DNA of 13,681 nt from an uncultured bacterium (lineage in GTDB: Bacteria > Pseudomonadota > Gammaproteobacteria > Burkholderiales > Burkholderiaceae_E), in contig CAIPGD010000081.1 in the NCBI GenBank assembly GCA_903864485.1, positions 1 through 13,681 on the forward strand, read 5' to 3'. The stretch's first letter is position 1; every line of letters starts with the position of its first letter. Below, one piece after another: positions 6,589 through 12,335 of the stretch. Made by a program: the position numbers and the translations under genes. The notes beneath the pieces were generated by a model, which worked only from the letters and a program-made list of their open reading frames with translations, had not been told where the DNA came from and searched no databases.

Positions 6589-7487
6589 GCGCATCGAAAT
6601 CCAATATGTGCAGTGCTCGTCTGCGTCGGTAAACCAATCCGCGCCGCCGGTCGGTATCGGGCGCAATACTCAGCTGCGCAGAGATACGACCCGCCTTTGA
6701 GGGTCTGCTCCAGGGGCTTCTCAGGATTTTGCTGGTTGCTTTGTTTTTCCCGCTCAGAAACGCCACATCCACATTCCCCTACAGCTTCCAGCGGCATCGG
6801 TCCCTCCGGGGAAAAAGCAGTCGAAGTCCACTCCCAAATGTTACCGATCATGTCAAACAACCCGTACCCGTTTGGGGGGTAGGACGATACGGGCGTTGGC
6901 CCAGGGGCATCACACCTTGCGTGATACCAGGGGAAACTGCCCACCCAGATATTGGCGAGCAGGCGGTCTCCGGGCATCAGTTCATTGCCCCACGCGTAAT
7001 CACAATCAACCAAGCCCCCGCGGGCAGCCACCTCCCACTCTGCTTCGGTGGGTAGATGCCCCCCGCGCCACTGCGCAAACGCCAGTGCATCGTCATAACT
7101 GACATGAACGACCGGATGAAGCTCGAGCCCGTTGAGTGAACTCCCGGGCCCCTGCGGGTGGCGCCACGAAGCCCCTCGAACGAAAGCCCACCACTGGGTG
7201 GGATCGCGCAGATCGACAGGGCCATCGGTCATCCGGAATGTGGCAGAACCCGCGGGCTGGGCCCGTTCACAGTCGGTCAACCAGCCGGTCGCTTTTACAA
7301 AATCCGCAAATTGCGCGTTGGTGACTGGCGTTCGATCGATGGAGAACGACGGCAAATCGATCGAGCGCGCAGAACGTTCTTCTGGATAAAACGAATCCGA
7401 TCCAACGCGATAGCGGCCGGCAGGGATGAGGACCGCACCCTCTCGAATCGACAAGCCCGTCTCGATAGAAGCCGGCGCTCGAGTCAC
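6573..7487 (-). CDS. Formylglycine-generating enzyme (sulfatase maturase)
   Basis: A 304-residue FGE-family protein with all canonical landmarks and no signal peptide, so expected in the cytoplasm. It converts the sulfatase active-site Cys to formylglycine in an O2- and copper-dependent reaction on the unfolded substrate. Seen are AVLIPAGRYRVGSD (18-31), DRTPVTNAQFADFVKATGWL (51-70), TQWWAFVRGASWRHP (97-111), LHPVVHVSYDDALAFAQW (123-140), HLPTEAEWEVAARGGL (144-159), YAWGNEL (164-170), GYGLFDMIGNIWEWTS (207-222) and KGGSYLCAAEYCARYRPAAR. The copper/catalytic pair is Cys270 and Cys275. A hydrophilic insertion around 236-264 precedes the catalytic Cys and carries an extra C-G-C. The GTG start is supported by AAGG 5 nt upstream, overlapping the sulfatase stop. 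The 8-bp gap suggests translational coupling. The upstream sulfatase is the obvious client. Confidence 0.92.
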   Translation of the reverse strand: MTRAPASIETGLSIREGAVLIPAGRYRVGSDSFYPEERSARSIDLPSFSIDRTPVTNAQFADFVKATGWLTDCERAQPAGSATFRMTDGPVDLRDPTQWWAFVRGASWRHPQGPGSSLNGLELHPVVHVSYDDALAFAQWRGGHLPTEAEWEVAARGGLVDCDYAWGNELMPGDRLLANIWVGSFPWYHARCDAPGPTPVSSYPPNGYGLFDMIGNIWEWTSTAFSPEGPMPLEAVGECGCGVSEREKQSNQQNPEKPLEQTLKGGSYLCAAEYCARYRPAARIGLPTQTSTAHIGFRCAYDFD

Positions 7488-7495
7488 AGCCGCCT

Positions 7496-9904
7496 TCAGA
7501 CTGACATCGTCATTTCGCGCAAGTACCTCAGCATTTCGAGGGACGTGTTTTCGGCGATATTAATGTCAATGCGTACAACGCGGATCTTGCCCTGAAACGG
7601 ATTGGGCCCCTGGTAATCCGAGGAGACCTGATTCCCGAGATCGGCACCAACGCTGAAGCCGTCGTAAGACGTATTGACCAGCACGCGATCAAATTTGCGC
7701 TCGGCCACCTGCCGGTCATTGACGAATAAGGCGCCACTGCCCTCGAACGGACGCGCACGCATCGTCTGAACATAGCGCACCTTCAGGGGCCCCTTGGGCA
7801 ACGGGTCACTGGAAATCATGCGTTCGTTCCAGGGCACCATCTGAGTTTCGTAAACGAGATGGCCCTTGGTATCGACGTAAAGCACATAACCCGCGTGCTT
7901 GGAGCCTTGTGCCACCAGGACACCGCGAGCACCCGTCGCCGCGGCCTCAAACTCAACCTCGATCTGATGATCGAGCCCACCGACAATCGGTCCGACATCG
8001 CGGGCAATCCGCTCGACCGGGGGGTGAAATTCCCAATGCTTACGCAGCCTGCGCTGGCGGTCCTGCGCCAGCCGGATGACAAGATTACGATCATCGAGCG
8101 GGTAGACCCCGTAAGCTCGGGCGGCTTGGTCAAACTTTTCGCGCAACCGTTTGACGACATCCGGTTTCTGCTCCGCAAGATCGACAAGCTCGTTCGGATC
8201 TGAAGACAGATCATAAAGTTCCCAACGATCTTCCTCGAAAGGCTTGCCGCGTTCATGACGTGCAACGAGTCGCCATGGGTCTTCAAAATATGCACGGTTT
8301 CCCGCTAACTCAAAGTATTGTTCCTTGCGCGTCGGAGCCTTGAGGTCCCCAAATGTGGGCAGGATGCTTTGGCCTTCGAGCGGCTTCTGCGCGTGCCCCT
8401 GATGGTGCGTCGGTCGCTTGGCCCCAGCAATTTCGAGCAGGGTTGGATACAGATCAACGACATGCACAAACTGATGCCGGAGTTCACCACGTGACACGAT
8501 TTTGGCGGGCCAACTCACGATCAAGGGGTCTGCCACACCCCCCAGATGCGTGCGCTGCTTGTACATGCGGAACGGGGTGTTTGAGACGTTCGCCCAACCC
8601 ATGGGGTAATGCGGGAAAGTGCCATCCCCACCCATCTGGTCATAGAGCTTCTCTGCGAGTTCGAGCGGGACTGGCCGCCCAAAACCAGGACCGAAAACAT
8701 TGGGGGTACCCGTCGATGTCCCCTCGGCCGAACCGCCATTGTCAGAGATCAGAACGATCGCGGTGTTTTCGCGAATCCCCAACTCGTCGAGCGTTGTCAA
8801 CAAACGGCCGATGTTGGAATCCACATTGCTGACCAGCCCGGCGAAGACCTCCATGTAACGCGCGTAGAGCTTGCGCTCCCGCGCACTAAGCTTATCCCAG
8901 GCCTCAGCCCCAAACGACAACGGCGGGAGCTGAGTCGTCTTTGGCATCACGCCCAGTTCACGCTGTCGCTCCAGACGCCGTGCGCGGACAACGTCCCAGC
9001 CTTCGTCGTACTTGCCCTTGTAAGCATCCCGTTCACGAGCACGGGCTTGCAGCGGTGAATGCGCACCGGGGTAGGCAAGCTTCAGAAAGAATGGCTTATC
9101 CGCCGTGAGCGCCTGATGCGTCCGAATGTACGTCATCGCACGGTCGGTCAAGTCATCACAGACAAAATAATCGTCCTGAACTGGAGGCTCAACCGGTGCA
9201 ACGCCATCAAATAATTCTGAAGGCTTAAAGTAATCAGTCGAATGCCCCTGGAACCAGTAGGCCCGATCAAATCCGCGCTGGGTTGGCCAGTTGTCGTAAG
9301 GGCCTTGCGGGCCAGTGGTATCGGCATTGTTCAGATGCCATTTGCCACAAAGCCAGGTTGACCACCCAGAATCGCGCAAAACTTCAGCCAGGGTTGCCGC
9401 CTCATGGGTCAGGTCGCCGCGATACCCGGGATAGCCCAAGTCAAGATCGGCCAGCCAGCCCATCCCGGCTGAATGTGAATTCAACCCAGTCAGCAACGCC
9501 GCGCGGGTGGGCGAGCACATCGCGCAAGTCCTGAAATTGGTGTATCGAAGTCCCTGCGACGCAATGGAGTCCATCGCTGGCGTTCGGATTTCGCTACCGT
9601 AGCAACCAAGGTCGGAGAACCCCACATCATCGAGAACGATGACCACCATATTGGGCGCGCCCGAGGGCGCCTTCACCTTGAGGGCAGCCGCCGGTCGTGA
9701 ATCCTGAAATGACTCGGCCACCTGCGGCGCTGCACCCTCGGCGAGCGCTGGTGGCGTCACCATGGTCTTGACCTGCCGACGCACCGCCTCTGCACCCACA
9801 CCTACAGCCGCCATGCCAGTGGCACCTACCGCAGCGCCGCGCAGCCATGCACGACGACTCAGCTTCTTCAATTCAGAGGATCCATCAGACGCGTTATCAG
9901 TCAC
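7496..9904 (-). CDS. Tat-exported type I arylsulfatase
   Basis: An 802-residue sulfatase (PF00884, alkaline-phosphatase superfamily) that hydrolyses sulfate esters to alcohol or phenol plus sulfate. The N-terminus has a twin-arginine motif, SRRAWLRG (16-23), then a hydrophobic Ala/Gly stretch, so export is in folded form to the periplasm. Active-site features are complete: metal Asps in VLDDVGFSDLG (D92, D93), formylglycine precursor C130 in CSPTRAALLTG, K188 and H190 in CGKWH, H282 in YPGAHSP, D388 and N389 in SDNGG, and K449 in MYKQRTHLGG. Residues beyond about 600 form an extra beta-rich domain. The size and tail resemble the large arylsulfatases such as mycobacterial AtsA and AtsD. The start is a GTG at 9904, the only start that retains the Tat motif. 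It leads an operon with the FGE. The physiological substrate is unknown. Confidence 0.95.
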   Translation of the reverse strand: MTDNASDGSSELKKLSRRAWLRGAAVGATGMAAVGVGAEAVRRQVKTMVTPPALAEGAAPQVAESFQDSRPAAALKVKAPSGAPNMVVIVLDDVGFSDLGCYGSEIRTPAMDSIASQGLRYTNFRTCAMCSPTRAALLTGLNSHSAGMGWLADLDLGYPGYRGDLTHEAATLAEVLRDSGWSTWLCGKWHLNNADTTGPQGPYDNWPTQRGFDRAYWFQGHSTDYFKPSELFDGVAPVEPPVQDDYFVCDDLTDRAMTYIRTHQALTADKPFFLKLAYPGAHSPLQARARERDAYKGKYDEGWDVVRARRLERQRELGVMPKTTQLPPLSFGAEAWDKLSARERKLYARYMEVFAGLVSNVDSNIGRLLTTLDELGIRENTAIVLISDNGGSAEGTSTGTPNVFGPGFGRPVPLELAEKLYDQMGGDGTFPHYPMGWANVSNTPFRMYKQRTHLGGVADPLIVSWPAKIVSRGELRHQFVHVVDLYPTLLEIAGAKRPTHHQGHAQKPLEGQSILPTFGDLKAPTRKEQYFELAGNRAYFEDPWRLVARHERGKPFEEDRWELYDLSSDPNELVDLAEQKPDVVKRLREKFDQAARAYGVYPLDDRNLVIRLAQDRQRRLRKHWEFHPPVERIARDVGPIVGGLDHQIEVEFEAAATGARGVLVAQGSKHAGYVLYVDTKGHLVYETQMVPWNERMISSDPLPKGPLKVRYVQTMRARPFEGSGALFVNDRQVAERKFDRVLVNTSYDGFSVGADLGNQVSSDYQGPNPFQGKIRVVRIDINIAENTSLEMLRYLREMTMSV

Positions 9905-9944
9905 GTGGCAAGCTCAAAGTCAGGGTTGAAAATTTATGGCACTT

Positions 9945-9972
9945 ACTATGTCAATATAAAAAAATCTGTCAA
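9945..9972 (-). promoter_or_regulatory. Candidate sigma70 promoter of the sulfatase-FGE operon
   Basis: On the - strand, a consensus -35 TTGACA (9972-9967) is followed after 16 bp by CATAGT (9950-9945, four of six matches to TATAAT). A T-rich tract forms the spacer. The predicted transcript start is about 30-35 nt before the GTG at 9904. Confidence 0.5.
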
Positions 9973-9973
9973 T
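9949..9973. repeat. Direct repeat TGTCAAT, 18-bp period
   Basis: TGTCAAT occurs at 9949-9955 and 9967-9973 in the sulfatase/GST divergent spacer, separated by an A-rich tract. The second copy coincides with the putative -35 of the sulfatase promoter, and the first partly overlaps its -10. Confidence 0.55.
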
Positions 9974-10000
9974 CCTTAACTTCCCTGCTGAGGCCCACTT

Positions 10001-11179
10001 TTGAGTGTTGATCCGCCCCTGAATCCGAGCCAGGGAACACCCCAGTTTTTAAAGGTTCACGGGCTCGACTTGTCTTACTTCACCGGCAAGCTTGAGGCCA
10101 ATCTGCGCAACAAGGGCATTCGCTATGAGCTGGTTGAAATGGATACAAGGTCATTCAAATCATTGGGGCAACGCGCGGGCGTCAACCAGATGCCGCACCT
10201 TGAGTTGCCCGGCGGTCAACTGCTGACCGATACGACCCACATCCTCCGCTGGCTAGACCAACAATATCCAGACCATCCGATTCGCCCAGCGGATCCCGCC
10301 ATGTGCTGGCTCGCCGATCTGCTGGAAGACTTTGGCGATGAATGGCTCTGGCGCCCGGCTCTTTATTATCGCTGGGCGTTTCGCGAAGATGCCAGGCTGA
10401 TGAGCGATCGTTTGGCCCGGGGGATGCTTCGCGACATTCCGGCACCCACGGCCCTACGGCGCGCCTTCATCAGGCTACGTCAACAAAGGGTCTACCTGCG
10501 CCAGGACGGTGTCACCACGCAAAACGCAAGCGCCATTGAAGGGCTTTATCACGCGACGCTCGACGCACTCGAGGCGGCACTTGCCGATCGTCCATTTCTA
10601 CTCGGTGATCAACCGACTCAAGCAGACCTTGGATTTTTCGGTCCCTTTTTTAGACATTTCTCGAGCGATCCGACGCCCAGCAGAATCCTGCGGGCCCGCG
10701 CACCAGCGGTCATGCATTGGGTTGCGCGGATGTGGCATCCGAACGCCAAACTCGGCGCCCAACAGATCACTCCGCCGCCGCAGGAACCCAGGCTCCCGAG
10801 CGGGCTTGGTCCACTGCTTCGCTTGGTTTGCGACGAGTATCTTCCCTATCTCGCCAGTAACGAAGCACAGTGGCGAGCGGGACAAGGTACGCATTCATGG
10901 CTCACCCAAGGTGCATCATTCAAAGCCCCGGTCAGTCCATATCGGGTATGGTGCTGGCAAACACTACGAGGCGCCTTTCAAGAACTGTCGGCGTCCGATC
11001 GCAATCGAATACTGAGTTGGTTCATGGAAATCGGTGGCACCAATTTGCAACGGCGTCTCCAAACCCTTCTCGAAATTCCGGTACCGCGTGAGGGCATAAC
11101 CGCTTGCGTCCCCTGGCACCTGCATCAAAATGATCGCTTGGTCGCGACTCGGGATCGTCAATGGCGCAGCCTCCATTAA
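10001..11179 (+). CDS. GST-like protein with long C-terminal extension
   Basis: A 392-residue glutathione S-transferase-like protein, probably cytoplasmic. Residues 15-92 form a thioredoxin-like domain, with LSYFTGKLEANLRNKGI at the glutathione-site helix, the cis-Pro in NQMPHLEL (P65), and LLTDTTHILRWLDQQYP closing the fold. The helical domain follows, with RPFLLGDQPTQADLGFFGPFFRHF, the usual GST N-capping region. Typical GSTs are 200-250 residues; here about 140 more follow, rich in Trp and Arg, with no domain I recognise. There is no suitable ATG; the start is a TTG at 10001 with AGG 7 nt upstream. Divergent from the sulfatase, and its last 19 bp overlap the second TetR gene. Possible roles include conjugation of a hydrophobic electrophile or a dehalogenase/isomerase-type reaction. 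None can be chosen from sequence. Confidence 0.8.
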   Translation: MSVDPPLNPSQGTPQFLKVHGLDLSYFTGKLEANLRNKGIRYELVEMDTRSFKSLGQRAGVNQMPHLELPGGQLLTDTTHILRWLDQQYPDHPIRPADPAMCWLADLLEDFGDEWLWRPALYYRWAFREDARLMSDRLARGMLRDIPAPTALRRAFIRLRQQRVYLRQDGVTTQNASAIEGLYHATLDALEAALADRPFLLGDQPTQADLGFFGPFFRHFSSDPTPSRILRARAPAVMHWVARMWHPNAKLGAQQITPPPQEPRLPSGLGPLLRLVCDEYLPYLASNEAQWRAGQGTHSWLTQGASFKAPVSPYRVWCWQTLRGAFQELSASDRNRILSWFMEIGGTNLQRRLQTLLEIPVPREGITACVPWHLHQNDRLVATRDRQWRSLH

Positions 11180-11820
11180 TCAGCTCCATGGAACGACCAC
11201 AAGGCCTTCCCCCAGGCAGCGAACCCTCGACGGGCGAGCCCGCGTCCAACGGGGTCATCGACGGCCGCTTGCATCGGAGTATGGCAACGCGACGAAAGAT
11301 CGTTACGGCACTCGAGACGCTCATCCGCGCCGGCACCTTGTCTCCAACGGCAGAACAGGTGGCGGTGCAGGCCCAGGTCGGACTGCGCACGGTTTTTCGT
11401 CATTTCGACGATATGGAGACGCTCTATCGCGAGATCAGTGTTGATCTCGATGCAATCTCAATCCCGCTGCTCAAGACCCGGCTGCAATCGGCCACGTGGG
11501 AAAGCCGTTTGATGGAAAGCATCGAACTCCGGGCGCAAATCTTCGAGGAACTGACACCGTTCTTTCTCTCATCTTCATTGCACCGCCACCAATCGGTCTT
11601 TCTTCAGGAACAATCGATTCGTTCAGCACAATCTCAGCGCGGCGTGCTGGAAAAAATCCTGCCCGATCATGTGCGCCGCGAGCGCTGGTTGGTCGACGCC
11701 TTAGACCTGATCCTCAGCTTTGACGCCTGGGTTCGTTTGCGTCGGGAACAGGGTCTCACCCGCAAAGATGCGATGGTCGTGATGCAGCGCAGCGCTCAGA
11801 CCCTGGTTGCCAAGTCCTAA
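11161..11820 (+). CDS. TetR-family transcriptional regulator, second copy type
   Basis: A 219-residue TetR-family regulator. The HTH region is TRRKIVTALETLIRAG (43-58) then SPTAEQVAVQAQVGLRTVFRHFDDMETLYREI, with recognition helix VGLRTVFRHF near 73-82. About 40 residues of Pro/Gly-rich, probably disordered sequence precede the HTH. The ATG at 11161 lies inside the end of the GST gene (19-bp overlap), so the two are probably translationally coupled. An in-frame ATG at 11188 is an alternative but lacks a Shine-Dalgarno. It shows little resemblance to the first TetR outside the HTH. It likely controls the GST operon and perhaps the divergent sulfatase operon through the spacer at 9905-10000. That is inference; no palindrome there is clear. 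Confidence 0.88.
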   Translation: MAQPPLISSMERPQGLPPGSEPSTGEPASNGVIDGRLHRSMATRRKIVTALETLIRAGTLSPTAEQVAVQAQVGLRTVFRHFDDMETLYREISVDLDAISIPLLKTRLQSATWESRLMESIELRAQIFEELTPFFLSSSLHRHQSVFLQEQSIRSAQSQRGVLEKILPDHVRRERWLVDALDLILSFDAWVRLRREQGLTRKDAMVVMQRSAQTLVAKS

Positions 11821-11838
11821 GACCCTCCCAAGACTCCC

Positions 11839-11858
11839 TGAGGCCCGCTTAAGCCTCA
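11839..11858. terminator. Possible bidirectional hairpin between convergent genes
   Basis: The inverted repeat TGAGGC-N8-GCCTCA lies between the TetR and DUF2237 stops, and the DUF2237 stop codon falls in the loop. There is no T-run on either strand, so intrinsic termination is uncertain. Confidence 0.35.
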
Positions 11859-12223
11859 CCGCCGGTTGCGGCATGGGCGAGCAAATGATCGAGGCTCACG
11901 AAATCGAGCGCTTTCTCATGCGTACATTCCAGCACGACATCGGGAGCGATGCCTTCGGATAAGGCCTCGCGCCAGCGCATTGCACACAAGCACCAGCGAT
12001 CGCCATCTTTCAAGCCCGGAAAGCGATATTCAGGGCGGGGGGTACTGAGATCGTTACCGCGGCTTTTGGAATACTCCAAAAACTCGTCCGTCACCACCGC
12101 ACAGACAACGTGCGATCCGCGGTCGCTTGCGTCGGTGTTGCAGCAACCATCCCGAAAATACCCAGTCAGCGGGTCATGGGAACACGGAATTAGTTCAGAA
12201 CCCAACACATTACGCGCAACCAT
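11849..12223 (-). CDS. DUF2237 family protein
   Basis: A 124-residue soluble protein matching the DUF2237 family (PF09996), widespread in proteobacteria and without a known function. The family signature is nearly complete: NVLGSELIPCSHDPLTGYFRDGCCNT at the N-terminus, VVCAVVTDEFLEYSKSRGNDLSTPRPEYRFPGLKDGDRWCLCAMRW in the middle, and VVLECTHEKALDFV near the end. Several conserved Cys residues (PCS, GCC, VVC, CLC) suggest metal binding or redox chemistry, but that is inference. I choose the ATG at 12223, which has GGGG about 6 nt upstream; a GTG at 12229 would add two residues and lacks spacing for a ribosome site. Monocistronic, convergent with TetR and divergent from the outer-membrane transporter. 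It is probably unrelated to the sulfatase module. Confidence 0.9.
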   Translation of the reverse strand: MVARNVLGSELIPCSHDPLTGYFRDGCCNTDASDRGSHVVCAVVTDEFLEYSKSRGNDLSTPRPEYRFPGLKDGDRWCLCAMRWREALSEGIAPDVVLECTHEKALDFVSLDHLLAHAATGGEA

Positions 12224-12284
12224 TGGCACCCCACGAAATCCAATAACCTAGTGTAAATCCCTATCCCAATCAGATGAAAAAAAA

Positions 12285-12313
12285 ATGACACTCTGACTGC
12301 CAGATTACAAAAT
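12285..12313 (+). promoter_or_regulatory. Candidate promoter of the outer-membrane transporter gene
   Basis: ATGACA (12285-12290, five of six to TTGACA), 17 bp, then CAAAAT (12308-12313, four of six to TATAAT). A run of nine A (12277-12285) just upstream could act as an UP element. A 10-bp perfect palindrome CAAAATTTTG (12308-12317) overlaps the -10. The predicted leader is very short, about 16 nt, so confidence is low. Confidence 0.35.
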
Positions 12314-12335
12314 TTTGATAAGGAAGATAAAGCAA

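Noticed and set aside
3975..7487. FGE-fold genes as variable proteins of a diversity-generating retroelement
   Set aside because: DGR targets often have this fold, but both proteins keep the catalytic Cys pair, one sits next to a sulfatase, and no reverse transcriptase or template/variable repeat pair was seen.
7496..9904. Phosphatase or phosphonate monoesterase instead of sulfatase
   Set aside because: The CSPTR motif with complete metal and Lys/His residues, and an adjacent FGE, point to a sulfatase, although side activities cannot be excluded.
9936..9953. Possible sigma54 promoter (TGGCAC at 9936, also TGGCAC at 12224)
   Set aside because: The -24 part fits but no GC/TTGC -12 element follows at the right spacing in either case.
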